Source of the DNA: Lithobates sylvaticus
Lineage: Eukaryota > Chordata > Amphibia > Anura > Ranidae
Assembly (NCBI GenBank): GCA_028564925.1
Contig: CM053027.1
Location: 240,350,715 to 240,414,714, forward strand
DNA: 64,000 nucleotides
Direction: 5' to 3'
The notes beneath the pieces were generated by a model. The model saw only the letters and a list, made by a program, of their open reading frames with translations. It searched no databases and had not been told where the DNA came from. The position numbers and the translations under genes were made by a program. Positions 1 to 11,682 of this stretch are shown here, piece after piece (the stretch's first letter is position 1; each line of letters begins with the position of its first letter).

Positions 1-434
1 TCCGTAGAGCTACTTTTATTTATCTATATTGCTAATAGAGTTATTACAGCAGATCAATGTATATCTTTCTGTATGGCTGTTTGATTGATTATGACCTGTA
101 GCCACAGGATGCACGCATAGATGGGGCGAATATATAAATATGACTAATGCACATCGCATATCTGACCATGCTTAAATGACTGGGCTTTTTGCCATTGCCG
201 CGTAAATGCAGCATTGCGTATTATAGGATTAATCCACTATAAGGTTTAGTCTGAACACACTGATACAAGGCTGTATTTGAATGGTGTAGAATACACAGCA
301 ATGGCGCATTCTAAATCCGCTATTTCAAACACATCTCGCTGTGTTTAACAGTATGTAATGCCCCACAGACAGCTATTGTAGTTGAGCGTGCACTCCGATT
401 GGCTGTAGGTACTGTCCATTACTATAAAATGAAC
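1..434. other. Unassigned sequence left of a hammerhead-bearing repeat
   Basis: No gene or exon was recognised here. The sequence is AT-rich and has no long open frame. It may be host intron (EIF2D intron 3 would extend this way) or the upstream part of the repeat that follows. Exon 4 of EIF2D was looked for and not found. Confidence 0.3.
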
Positions 435-520
435 ACTTCCGGTTCTCTGGTCACGCCCTCGTGACGAAGTCGGATATGACGAAACGCGCGTCAGGGACGT
501 AGACCAGAGAACCCGGAAGT
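435..520 (+). ncRNA. Hammerhead-ribozyme-like hairpin, one core base off
   Basis: A type I hammerhead layout is visible. The outer helix I pairs about 25 positions (435-460 with 494-520, including CTCTGGTC with GACCAGAG). The core follows as TGACGA at 462-467, a short helix II (GTC, loop, GAC), then GAA at 481-483. Helix III is the self-complementary ACGCGCGT (484-491) and the expected H17 is C492. The base before TGACGA is G where the family has C, so self-cleavage is probably lost or weak. Hammerheads are known in Penelope-like elements. Confidence 0.6.
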
Positions 521-1494
521 GACGTAGCGTGCGCTCCAACCTGCGTTCCACCGCCCAGGATACCCACAGGACGTTGTTACCAGCGCTCCACGAGCGGAAA
601 TCGACTGGGAGGACCCGGAAAAGGAACCAGGCAGAGTGCACAGCTTTACATTTATCCCTATTATTATTATGCTGATATACCTATGACATCTGGTACGCAT
701 TTTTGACCAAAGGGCACAAGTTTTATGTTAGTGAATGCTGTTCTGATTGTATATCTGGTACGCATTTATACAAAAGGTTTTTTTTTTAATATTTATGCAG
801 TATTACGCTATGTGGTACAATTCTTTTCACACATGACCTGCCTGCATTGGGTGAGCTGGCGAATCAGAGTCTGTGGAGGAGAATTGAAGGATACCATCAA
901 AGGAAGGAGCAGTGACCTGATAGGATACTTTATGTGCCCGTTATCTTTTTAGCTCTGGTGAGTGCATCCCCAAAAGGGGAACCCCCTAACACGTGGTGGA
1001 TTTTTCTCTGGTGGATGGACTAATCAGTTGTGGCACATCTAATAGTGAACTACCCTCTCACATCAGATCACGGCCAACTCTGGACTTTGTTGATGAACTG
1101 ATATAATTTATGATTGATTAATTTTTATATTGATTTTTTCATATTTAGATTTATATATTAATATTTTAATTTCACTTTTATTGCCACATTATTTAACATT
1201 TATATCCCGACCACCCACTCTCACAGATATATATGAATTTTATTTGTGAATTTTATTCGTGAGTTTATTTATATTTTATCAGCGTTTATTCTCTGATATT
1301 GAGTGCTGCTACAGTATTTTAATAGGTTTTGGTTTTATACCTTGGTTTCACCTATTTTTCTATTGTATTTTATATGTGTATTTTCTTAAAGCAGCTGCCA
1401 TCAGTGCACTTAATTTTAAAGTTGCACACTCGATAACGTATATATTTATTTATTTATTTATATACTTATTACACATACTCATAAACAGTCGGAT
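435..1494 (+). mobile_element. Penelope-related non-autonomous repeat fragment
   Basis: The fragment starts with the hammerhead hairpin and runs through AT-rich sequence to TATTTATT-rich DNA just before L1 sequence begins. It shares a TATTACGCTATG box (near 800) with the hammerhead-bearing insertion at 9565-10822, so the two look like members of one family. No reverse transcriptase frame is present. Ends and target duplication were not identified. Confidence 0.4.
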
Positions 1495-1514
1495 ATTACC
1501 ATCCACGCAGGCGC

Positions 1515-3770
1515 AGAGAGGTGTTTGATATAGCTGGGCCAATACAACAAACATCCTTCTTTACAAATCGCCTTCTTCCAGCTATACCTGACCCGATACA
1601 CATTGACCAGGTGGGGTTTACCCCCAAGAGGGAGGCCAGGGATAATATCCTTAAAATCATTTCCCTGATGGAATATGCCCAAAAATGCCAAATCCCAGCT
1701 TGCTTGATCTCGGTTGATGCAGAAAAAGCAAGTGGCTGTGAAGCAGAGACACGTAAGCCGATGCTTCCTGTATAGGGCTGGCTCCTGTCACAGGCAGAAT
1801 GATACCAAATATGGCCATATCTGTTCTGTAGTGGGTACTGGGCTGCTTTCAAACTGATCCGCGGGTGCACCACCTACCTCGAAGGGCCCATAGAGTAGAG
1901 TGGGTTGTATCCATGTCTGCTCTCTATATGCAGAGTGGACACAGACCTGTCATCCGCCCGCTCCACTCATTGTGGCCCGCGACTGGTTGCCAATTCCCTT
2001 AAGTGGCCCTCACTCTTCGAAAGGTTGGGCATCCCTGCTATACATACTCACTATGGAACATCTTGCCACAGCCATCCGACACAACTCCAATACTCAGGGT
2101 CTTTCTATTGGCCATCGTCATTATATTATCCCTTTATGCTGACCACCTATTATATGTCACCAAGCCCCACACATCTATACCAGCCATTATCGAGGCAATC
2201 AGAGTTTGAATTGGCTAGTAACTTTAAAGTGTATTACGATAAAACAGAGGCCCTTAACATCTCCCTACCCAAACCTACATGAGCCCAGGTTCAATCTTTA
2301 TTTGGATTTAAATGGCAACAAAAAGCTGTCAAATATCTGGGGATCCAAATCCCTACTGCCTTGTCCTCCCTGACAGATCTAATAAGAACATTGCGAACTT
2401 GCCTTGAATATTATGATAAACCGAACATCTCCTGGTTTGGCCAAATGAACGCCGTCAAAATGGACATTCTGACTAAATTTGTATACATCTTTCAGGCAAT
2501 TCCTACCCCCCCTCCTCATGGTTTCTTCCAATCCATCAACAAGGCTATTCGCGACTTCATATGGCACCATCGTAAGTCCAGGATTGGCTTTCATATTTTA
2601 GCTTTGCCTAAAAATAGAGGAGGCGTTGCTCTCCCTGACCTACGGCTGTACTTTCACGCTGCATCGTTGATCAGAATAGTCGATTGGTACCATGGCTCCT
2701 CCACTAGAAAATGACCGAATATCTCCCGACCTCACATCCCTTCCATGGACACACCCAACACACAGACCCCCTACAGACCTAATGCCCCTAGTGACTTCTG
2801 CTACGTTGCAAATTTGGGACAGCTACCTTACCAAAGGTTTATTGTCCTCAAGACCCAGTCCCTTGACTCCATTATTTGATATCAACTCTTTCCCTCCGAC
2901 TTTTGCTAAACCTAAATTTCTTGTTTGGCAAAAGACAGAGGCCCCTCTGTTAAAACATATGCTCCGTGCTGGAAAACCAATTCCCCTATCTGACTTGCTC
3001 TCTTCCTGCCACAACCCTTCTATGGCTTGGCTTGAACACACTCAACTAATGCACCTTATAAACAAAATACCGAACATTGACGATTTGACAAGACCACATA
3101 CAGCCTTTGAGTCATTGTTATCCCAGTCAGACAGACCAGAGCATTCACTATCCCTGATATATCAGATACTGATTCAGTTCTCTTATCCAAACCCACCGAC
3201 ATTCCTTTCAAAATCAAAGAGAAAGGGAGATGAACCTGTCTCCGGATGATATGGAATGGGGCAAAACAATGGCTATTTCTTAATTATCTATCTCATGCCC
3301 AAGAACGGAATTATCATATATTCTCTAGGTGGTATCGGTGCCCCACTGTTTTACATAAGCTTGATCCTAATGTTTCGGCTATATGTTGGAGATGCTTGCA
3401 GGCCCCGGGTAACATGATACACATTTGGGGTAGGTGCCCACGTGTTACCCCCTTTTGGGACAAGATTCTCCAGCTGCATGACAAACTTATAGGAGTCAAA
3501 TATCCTAATGAACCCCGCTTAACGGGCCTATGTTACCGGGGTCATACAAACAAACCAAGAATAGCTCAATTCGCCACTGGCCAACTGCTGCATGTTCAGT
3601 TGTTGCTAGATCTTGGCGTCAACCAGTGGTCCCCTCTCTAGCGGATTTGGCCTGCAAAGTGGATCGGATCGAACTGCTGTTAGCGTGGGATGCTGATAAA
3701 AGTGAGACCCACACTATTATGTGGACCGTTTGGTTACACTTCCGTTCTCTTCTGATTTTGACCCTTTTAT
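1515..3770 (+). pseudogene. L1 ORF2 remnant: reverse transcriptase and C-terminal part
   Basis: Conceptual frames give typical L1 pieces: DQVGFTPKREARDN and SVDAEKA of the reverse transcriptase palm near 1600-1735, an LATAIRHN and ADHLLYV region (2060-2160) where other L1s have the ADD catalytic box, then the downstream FGQMNAVKMDI and PKNRGGVALPDLR blocks, and a CWRCLQAPGNMIHIWGRCP knuckle near 3390-3440. The frames change several times and about 300 bp of foreign sequence sits at 1720-2040, so the copy is dead. It comes from a different L1 lineage from the younger copy at 23078-29182. Confidence 0.8.
1725..2042. mobile_element. Short insertion inside L1 RT, possibly a hAT-like MITE
   Basis: L1 coding similarity stops near 1725 and resumes near 2050. 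The right edge reads as an inverted GGTTGGGCATCCCTGC, which resembles the common hAT end (CAGGGGTCCCCAACC type). The left end and a target duplication were not found, so the assignment is weak. Confidence 0.3.
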
Positions 3771-5349
3771 AGCAGATAAAGCCGTTACTGCTCCCCCTGG
3801 GCCCTATCATGAGTAGCTTGTTACACCTTATCCCCCACTTCCCTTTCTTTTATATACCCTCCTCCCCCCTTTTTCTCTTTTAATATTTCTCCGCCCTTTC
3901 TACTCCTCCTCCCTTACCTTCTTAAGATTAAAGTAACCTTAATCGGTAGATTCACCACAATTTCAGGCCATATGTGTTGAGCCTTGTTTTTTTTCAGTTT
4001 TCTACACCATTGTTTAGGGCTGAAACAACTAATCGATTAATTTAATAATCTATTATTTGTCGATTAATTGATTACCATTTTCATAATCGATTAATTGGGC
4101 AGTAACATAATGGGGTTGAAAAAAATAAAAAAAAATTAGCCCTTTATAGTACAAAAAGAGCAAATAATCGATACTGTAAATATTACTTGCACTGTTTCTC
4201 AGTAAAAAAATAAAAATAAAAAAGGGGAACCCCTTACAGTAGCGATTGTTTGCTCTTTTTGTACTATAAAGGCCTAATTTTAGTTTTTTTACCCCGATTA
4301 TGTTACTAAACGTCTTAGGCCTGGATCACACCTATGTGTTTTTTGCAGAAACCCACTACAGTCTATTTAACATGGTTTCCTATGGGAAAACTGTGCTTTT
4401 TTTGGTTTAATAGACTTCAATGGAGAAGCTGAAGATTAGCATGTAATGCGTTTTTGCAGCAATTGGTGTTTTTTTTAATCTGCCTAACAACAAATTGGCC
4501 AAAAATAAATAAATAAAAACAAACACATCAAAAATAAAAAAAAAGCAAAAAACGCGATTTGCAGCAAAATCAAGTGCGCAAAAATCAAAACGCACAGCAA
4601 GAAGCACTGCAGAAACAGATCAAAAGGCAAACTGCATAGGTGTTTACCGAGCCTTATGGATCACACGGATCAATTTTCAGACAAGTATATTCATACGAAA
4701 AATCTTTTTACATTTGCTGAATGAAAGAATTTTGTTTGAAAATGTCACTTGCTTTTAACATACTGTTTTAAAATGAATGTAATTTCTGAACGAAAACCAC
4801 ATACAATGTCTAAAAATTCCTTTGACCAAGAAGTTTTCTATTGTTTCTAAATTTTCCTGTCACTGTGGTTGAAAACGAAAGTCGATTTGACCCCACTAAC
4901 GATTAGAAAAACAAAAAAATTAAATAAAAATCGAACAAACGTTCTTAAAATGAAATTTTTTTTGAAGGAAGACATTGTTTTTGTATGGCCAGCATATAAT
5001 ATATTACAGTTTAAAAATCTGCAAAACAGACTAACTTTGATCTCTGAGTCTGATGATATTTACCAGATTCAACCTCTAATAGTATATACAGTATATCTCT
5101 TCAGGCTGTTATTCTCAGAGTGGATTAGAGATTTTGCTCCCTAACAATATACCGTATTTATCGGCGTATAACACGCACTTTTTCCCCCTTAAATTCGGGG
5201 GAAAGTCGTGGGTGCGTGTTATACGCCGATCCCCCCAAAAAAAGTGCAAAAAAAAAAATCAAACGGCGCCGAAATACAGCGACCGCCGTCAATAAAAAAA
5301 CGAGCGCCGCCGAAAAAAACCGAGCGCCGCCGAAAAAGACCGATCTGTC

Positions 5350-5645
5350 TGTTCAGCTCCGCTCGCAGTCCCGCCTCCCTGCGCTAGCTTCCGAAACAGC
5401 AGGGAGGTGGGACTGCGAGACAAGCCGAACAGACGGCTCGGGTTTTTCCGGCGCCGCTCGCAGTCCTGCCTCCCTGCGCCCGCTTCCGAAACAGCAGGGA
5501 GGCGGGACTGCGAGCCGAACAGACGGCTCGGGTTTTTCCGGCGCCGCTCGCAGTCCTGCCTCCCTGCGCCCGCTGCCGAAACAGCAGGGAGGCGGGACTG
5601 TGAGCCGAACAGACGGCTCGGGTTTTTCCGGCGCCGCTCGGTCTT
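5350..5645. repeat. GC-rich 90-bp tandem units, each a hairpin
   Basis: The phase marker GGGTTTTTCCGG recurs near 5440, 5530 and 5620, a period of 90 bp, giving about three units. Each unit contains an inverted repeat (GCCTCCCTG with CAGGGAGGC) around CTTCCGAAA. Open frames rich in Arg and Pro across this stretch on both strands are by-products of the repeat and are not genes. Confidence 0.85.
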
Positions 5646-5694
5646 TTCCCACGCCGCGGTCTTTCTAGGCGGCAAATTTAAATGTGGCTAACCT

Positions 5695-5875
5695 GCAAAT
5701 GACACTGGCAAGCTGCAAAACACACTGGGCAAGCTACAAAACACACTGGGCAAGCTGCAAAACACACTGGGCAAGCTGCAAAACACACTGGGCAAGCTGC
5801 AAAACACACTGGGCAAGCTGCAAATGACGCTGACAAGCTGCAAATCACACTGGGCAAAGCTGCAAATGACGCTTA
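5695..5875. repeat. 21-bp minisatellite in the TA element
   Basis: About seven or eight head-to-tail units of the form AAGCTGCAAAACACACTGGGC, with drift to CAAATGACGCTG in the outer units. Copy 2 of the element (29980-30235) carries the same minisatellite on the other strand. Confidence 0.9.
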
Positions 5876-6747
5876 AATGTAAAGTGTTTTTTTCCCTAAA
5901 CTTCCCTCCTAAAACTTTTTTTCCTTAAAATGCCCTCCTAAACTTGGGGTGCGTGTTATACGCCGGTGCGTGTTATACGCCGATAAATACGGTAGTTGGT
6001 TATTTATATTTACCACTGCATAGAGATATTTAAGAATAAAATTGCCTTTTTTTTTAAACTTTACATATTAACTAAATTATACACCACACTTTTAAGGTTA
6101 TTAACCGATTAATTGAAACAATAAAATCGGACAACTAATCGATTATAAAAATAATCCTTAGTTGCAGCCCTACCATTGTTTAACCACTTCCCGACCGCCC
6201 CATGTAGATATACGTCAGCAGAATGGCACGTACAGGCAGAATCACGTACCTGTACGTGCCATTCTTCAGGCGCGTGGGGGGTCCGATCGGACCCCCCCCG
6301 GCCGACGGGGACGCGATCCGGGATGAGGGGACGGCCAGTGGTTTCTGGCCACCCCCTCGCGATCGCTCCTGGCGAATCAGATGCTTCCTCTGTCTGTGTC
6401 AATCAAAACACAGGCAGAGGAAGTGATGTCACGCTCGGTGCGCCGGTCTATGTGACCGGAACGCCGAGGAGACAAGATGTAAAGGTTAGTGCACCAACAG
6501 TACACTGACACCAGTACACATAGGCACATATTCCACCCCCCTGTCACCCCCAGATCACCCCCCAGATCACCCCCCCCCCCCCCCCCCCAGTCACAGTGTC
6601 ACTAATTGCAGTGATCATTTATTTACTGATCACTGCATTTAGTGTCAGTGTGACTGTAATAACTGTCAGGGCAGTTAGTTTTAGGTCCAAGGTAGCCCCC
6701 TACCCCCCCCTAATAAAGGTTTAACCCCTTGATTGCCCCCCAGGTAA

Positions 6748-7450
6748 CCCTTTCACCCCCTTTTGCCAGTGTCACTAAGCGATCGTTTTTCTGATCGCTG
6801 TATTAGTGTCACTGGTGTCGCTAGGTAACCATTTTTTTTTTTAGGTAACCGCCATGTTTATATAGGTTCATAAATAGGTTTATAGGTCAGGTACCCCCAT
6901 ATTACAACCTAAATAAAGGTTTTAACCCCCTGATTGCCCCTAGAGTTAACCCTTTCACCAGTGATCACCGTATAACTGTCACTGGTGACGCTGGTTAGCC
7001 AGTTAGTTATTTAGGTTCCCCGTCAGGTTTTAATATAGTGTCAGGTACCCCCATATATTACCTAATAAAGGTTTTAACCCCCTGATTGCCCCTAGTTAAC
7101 CCTTTCACCCCCTTTTGCCAGTGTCACTAAGCGATCGTTTTTTTTCTGATCGCTGCATTAGTGTCGCTAGGTAACCAGTTTTTTTTTAGGTTAACCGCCA
7201 TGTTTATATAGGTTCATAAATAGGTTTATAGGTCAGGTACCCCCATATTACAACCTAAATAAAGGTTTTAACCCCCTGATTGCCCCTAGAGTTAACTCTT
7301 TCACCAGTGATCACTGTATAAGTGTCACTGGTGACGCTGGTTAGCCAGTTAGTTATTTAGGTTCCCCGTCAGGTTTTTATATAGCGTCAGGTACCCCCAT
7401 ATATTACCTAATAAAGGTTTTAACCCCCTGATTGCCCCTAAATTGCCCGG
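6748..7450. repeat. Tandem duplication of about 352 bp inside the TTAA element
   Basis: The block beginning CCCTTTCACCCCCTTTTGCC at 6748 recurs at 7100, followed in both units by the same run of AGGTAACC, TTATATAGGTTCATAAATAG and GTGACGCTGGTTAGCC. The unit itself contains shorter internal repeats (TAATAAAGGTTTTAACCCC). Confidence 0.8.
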
Positions 7451-8214
7451 CGGGTGATATCAATTAGGTTTTAGGGTCAAATAAGGTCTGCGTCGCCCCA
7501 GGTTAGTGCCAGCACCGCAAACACCCACGCACAAAGCATACACCTCCCTTAGTGGTACAGTATCTGAACAGATCAATATCTGATCTGATCAGATCTATAC
7601 TAGCGTCCCAGCAGTTTAGGGTTCCAAAAAAACGCATTGTTAGCGGCATCAGCCCAGATACCTGCTAGCACCTGCGTTTTCCCCCCTCCGCCCAGCCCAG
7701 CCCACCCAAGTGCAGTATCGATCGATCACTGTCACTTACAAAACACTAAGCACACATAACTGCAGCGTTCGCAGAGTCAGGCCTGATCCCTGCGATCGCT
7801 AACAGTTTTTTTGTGGTAGCGTTTTGATTCAGTCGCTAACAGTCAGGAGCTTTTTTACCTGTAAATCTCAAAAAAATAAAAAAAATTGTTGTCGTTTTAT
7901 TGTTCTCTCTCTATTGTTGCTCTTTTTTTACTCCATTCTATTCTGCAATGTTTTATTATGTTTTATCATGCTTGCTTTTCAGGTATGTAATTTTGTTTAC
8001 TGTGTTTTAGTGTTAACCATTTTTTTGTTTTCAGGTGCGCCATTCAGTTGCAGCGCGGATTTATTTATCTTGACAGCAACAGTGTTTGCTCCCACGATAC
8101 ATAAAGACGCGACTCCAACACTGTAGGAGGTGATTTCACCACCACAGTTAAAAAAAAAGAGCATATATGCCGAAGCATGGGGGCAGCAGGGGGGGGGGAG
8201 CGATTGGCTCCTAA

Positions 8215-8285
8215 TGCTGCGTACATACGTCGAAATTCCGACGGAGCCTTGCCCCGTGGAAAAGTGCAACCGTGTGTACATGGCA
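8215..8285. mobile_element. 71-bp Harbinger-type micro-MITE
   Basis: The ends TGCTGCGTACATACG and TGTGTACATGGCA match the TGCCGCGTACACACG ends of the larger MITEs at 41132 and 38528, and TAA flanks both sides (8212-8214 and 8286-8288). It sits between the two halves of a small host-element palindrome (GCCGAAGCATGGGGG and its complement). Confidence 0.6.
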
Positions 8286-9577
8286 TAACTTTTGTGGGAG
8301 GATGCCCCCATGCTTCGGCATATATAAATGGTGCATGTATGCCCATCATTAGAAGTGGGTGGATGAAGGGAGGTATTCTAATGGTGGGCATACCCACCAA
8401 TCAATCTCTTTTTTTCGTTCAGCCAAGAGGCTGCATGAAAAATAAAGATTACAATATATGTCCAGTATGTTGCTGGACTTTGAATGGTTATACCAGAATG
8501 ATGCCTGCAGGTTTAGGTATCATCTTGGTATCATTCTTTTCAGCCAGTGATCGGCTTTCATTTAAAAGCAATTCTAGCGGGTAATTAGCCTCTAGACTGC
8601 TTTTACAAGCAGTGGGAGGGAATGTCCCCCCTCCCGGATATAAACCGCGCCATTGGGAAATTGGGAAAGCGTTTTATCACACCGATCTTGGTGTGGTCAG
8701 ATGCTTTGAGGGCAGAGGAAAGATCTAGGGTCTAACAGACCCCAATTTTTTCAAAAAAAGAGTACCTGTCACTGCCTATTGCTATCATAGGGGATATTTA
8801 CATTCCGTGAGATAACAATAAAAATGATAACAAAAGAAAAAAATGGAGGGAACAGTTTTAAAATAAAATAAAAAAGCTAAATAAATAAAAAAAAAAAAAA
8901 AAAACCCCTGCCCCCCCTTCTCTTGCGCAAAGGCGAACACAAGCGTTGGTCTGGCGTCATACGTAAACAGCAATTGCACCATGCATGTGAGGTATCACCG
9001 CGAAGGTCAGATCGAGGGCAGTAATTTTAGCAGTAGACCTCCTCCGTGAATCTAATGTGGTATCATGTAAAGGCTTTTAAAGGCTTTTAAAAATGTATGT
9101 AGTTTGTCGCCACTGCGTGTTTGTGCGCAATTTCAAAGCATGTCGTGTTTGGTATCCATGTACTCGGCCTAAGATCATATTTTTTATTTCATCAAAAATT
9201 TGAGCAATGTAGTGTGTTTTAGTGCATTAAAATAAAAAAAAGTGTATTTTTTCCACCAAAAATGCGTTTGAAAAATCGCTGCGCAAATACTGTGTGGAAA
9301 AAAAAAAATGCAACACCCACCATTTTAATCTGTAGGGCCTTTGCTTTAACAATATATATAGTGTTTGGGGGTTCAACGTAATTTTCTTGCAAAAAAAAAA
9401 TATGTTTTCATGTAAACAAAAAGTGTCAGAAAAGGCTTTGTCTACAAGTGGTTAGAAGAGTGGGTGACGTGTGACATAGGCTTCTAAATGTTGTGCATAA
9501 AATGCCAGGACAGTTCAAACCCCCCCCCCCAAATGACCCCATTTTGGAAAGTAGACACCCCAAGCGTGGACAAACAC

Positions 9578-9589
9578 GAAACGTACGTC
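9578..9589 (+). ncRNA. Hammerhead 3' half remnant
   Basis: GAA at 9578-9580 is followed by the self-complementary ACGTACGT and then C, the same layout as the other hammerhead motifs in this window. The CTGANGA strand is missing because the insertion starts 13 bp upstream. Confidence 0.5.
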
Positions 9590-10130
9590 GGTAGGCGGTA
9601 CCTGATCACTTTGTATCTTTGGATGCACTATTGCTGGACTTCCTGTGATATTGGCTCCGGCTGTCTGGTGAGTGGAACGCACGCTAGAGACGCACGCCAG
9701 GAGGGAAGGATCCGCTGCTCCATCGAATCTTTTAACATATCGCAAGTAGCCTCAGTGCCGGGTAGGCACTGGAAAATGTAAGTGAGCAATTGGCTGCTGT
9801 GTTTTTTTATGCTATTTTTTAAATAAAACGTTATTACGCTATGAGGTGCGCCTCTCTTTATATTCCCACATATGTTTCCAATCCATTCCATCTGAGCTGG
9901 TCTGATAGAGGGAAGAGAGCCCTTGAGTGAGGGTGTGTCACTCAGTGTACAGGCACAATCCTGTGAAAGCGCATTTGATTGCTTCTAAACAAAGTAATCA
10001 ACTCCATTTGGTAAGAGGCCATTTAATACTGCTGGTTCTCACATTGGGTGGATCGAGAATTTGTCTGGTGATGGTGCACAAGCTATATCTACAGGAGTGA
10101 TTGTGGCGTTTTGCAGCAAGGACTACTATA

Positions 10131-10379
10131 TGAACTTTGCGTTATATCAATTAACACTGTCTAATTTATATTAATATTTTTCACGTTTTTTGGATGCACC
10201 CAAGATATTGGGATCATTTGCCAATTTTGTTGGCTTGCACTTTTTATATACTACATGAACTTTGCGTTATATCAATTAACACTGTCTAATTTATATTAAT
10301 ATTTTTCACGTTTTTTGGATGTACCCAAGATATTGGGATATTTGCCAAATTTGTTGGTTTGCACTTTTTATATATTAGA
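10131..10379. repeat. 125-bp tandem duplication
   Basis: Two nearly identical units begin TGAACTTTGCGTTATATCAA at 10131 and 10256 and run through TTTTTCACGTTTTTTGGATG to CACTTTTTATATA. Only a few bases differ, so the duplication is recent relative to its surroundings. Confidence 0.85.
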
Positions 10380-10936
10380 TTGGGCATAAGTGCTTGATCA
10401 TTAACTTTCGTTGTACACATTGTGATACAAGGTACAGGGTCTGTTATATTTATATTATTTAATTTAAATAGAGCTCGGTCAGCTCTATTTTGTGTGTTAA
10501 TTATCTTTGGGGTAATAATTAATTTATACCTCACTGGGTCACGCTAGGTGTCTGGTGTTATTATTGTTTGTATAAACACACTCTAACCAATTTTTATTAT
10601 TCACATTATAATGGTTGTAATGTATGAGTAACCAAATGTGGTTCACTATTATCACTTTAAATAGTTATTAATTAGCTTAGTTCATGGTAGATCTATATTG
10701 TGTCTGCACACCTTTTTTCAATAAGCTCTTAGTCTCTACTATACAGTTCAGAATATACAATTAATTAACCTATTAATTAATTTAGTATCTCTTGTTGGTA
10801 CTAGCGCCCCTCATTTAATTAAACCCCAAGCTATTTGCTGAGAGCAATGTTGAGCCCATTAAATTTTTTTTTTTTTTTTTGTCCCAAGAGATTGAATAAT
10901 GAAAAATAAAATATATATACCGGTATATTTTTTTTA

Positions 10937-11682
10937 CAAAAAGTTGTCACTAAATGATATATTGCTCAAACATGCCATGGGCATATGTGGAAATACACCC
11001 CAAAATACATTCTGTTGCTTCTCCTGAGTATGGGGATACCACATGTGTGGGACTTTTTGGGAGCCTAGCCGCGTACGTCACCCCAAAAACCAAGCACCGC
11101 CTTCAGGCTTTCTAAGGGTGTAATTTTTTTATTTCACTTCTCACTGCCAATCACAGTTTCGGAGGCCATGGAATGCCCAGATGGCATAAAATCCCCCAAA
11201 ATGACCCCATTTTGGAAAGTAGACACCCCAAGCTATTTGCTGAGAGGTATTGTGAGCATTTTGCAGATCTCGCTTTTTGTCACAAAGTTTTGAAAATTGA
11301 AAAAAAATATTTTTTTTTCTTTACTTTCTTCATTTTCAAAAACACATGAGAGCTGTAAAATACTCACCATGCCTCTCAGCAAATAGCTTGGGGTGTCTAC
11401 TTTCCAAAATGGGGTCATTTGGGGGGGTTTTGTGCTATTTTGGCATTTTATGGCCTTCGAAACTGTGATAGGTAGTGAGGAGTGAAATCAAAAATTTGCA
11501 CCCTTAGAAATCCTGAAGGCGGTGCTTGGGTTTCGGGGCCCCGTACGCGGCTAGGCTCCCAAAAAGTCCCACACATGTGGTATCCCCATACTCAGGAGAA
11601 GCAGCTAAATGTATTTTGGGGTGCAATTCCACATATAACCATGGCATGTGTGAGCAATATATCATTTAGTGACAACTTTTTG
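10937..11682. repeat. 0.75-kb imperfect palindrome centred near 11310
   Basis: The left arm (from CAAAAAGTTGTCACTAAATG) is matched in reverse by the right arm ending at 11682. Both arms share the blocks CCACATGTGTGGGACTTTTT, GCCTAGCCGCGTACG and CCAAGCTATTTGCTGAGAGG. The arms have diverged by many small changes. It lies inside the 6.1-kb TTAA element. Confidence 0.8.

Larger units (their letters stand above)
5152..5992. mobile_element. TA-flanked element with tandem-repeat interior (copy 1)
   Basis: Terminal inverted repeats start CCGTATTTATCGGCGTATAA and are flanked by TA on both sides (5150-5151, 5993-5994), as in Tc1/mariner-type insertions. There is no transposase. The interior holds GC-rich 90-bp tandem units and a 21-bp minisatellite, and both are shared with a second copy at 29868-30622 in the opposite orientation, so they belong to the family. 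Confidence 0.75.
4015..6172. mobile_element. hAT-type non-autonomous element with 8-bp target duplication
   Basis: The ends are TAGGGCTGAAACAACTAATC on the left and its degenerate inverted copy ending GCAGCCCTA on the right. Both sides carry the 8-bp duplication CCATTGTT (4007-4014 and 6173-6180), the hAT hallmark. The interior repeats ATCGATTA-type subterminal motifs at both ends and has no transposase. A TA-flanked element (5152-5992) sits inside it. The right target duplication shares its last base with the TTAA of the next element. Confidence 0.8.
9565..10822 (+). mobile_element. Penelope-related insertion with 8-bp target duplication
   Basis: The insert splits a block of the TTAA element that is uninterrupted elsewhere (CACCCCAAGCTATTTGCTG at about 11223). 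ACCCCAAG is found on both sides (9557-9564 and 10823-10830). The insert begins just before a hammerhead 3' half and contains a TATTACGCTATG box like the one near 800. No open frame is present; it is a truncated or non-autonomous copy. Confidence 0.6.

Noticed and set aside
5216-5691. Arg/Pro-rich open frames of 94-150 codons on both strands
   Set aside because: They follow the 90-bp GC-rich tandem units and exist in several frames at once, so they are by-products of the repeat.
5695-5875. CRISPR-like periodic array
   Set aside because: There are no unique spacers; units are contiguous 21-bp repeats in eukaryotic DNA. The same holds for 29980-30235 and 49160-49440.
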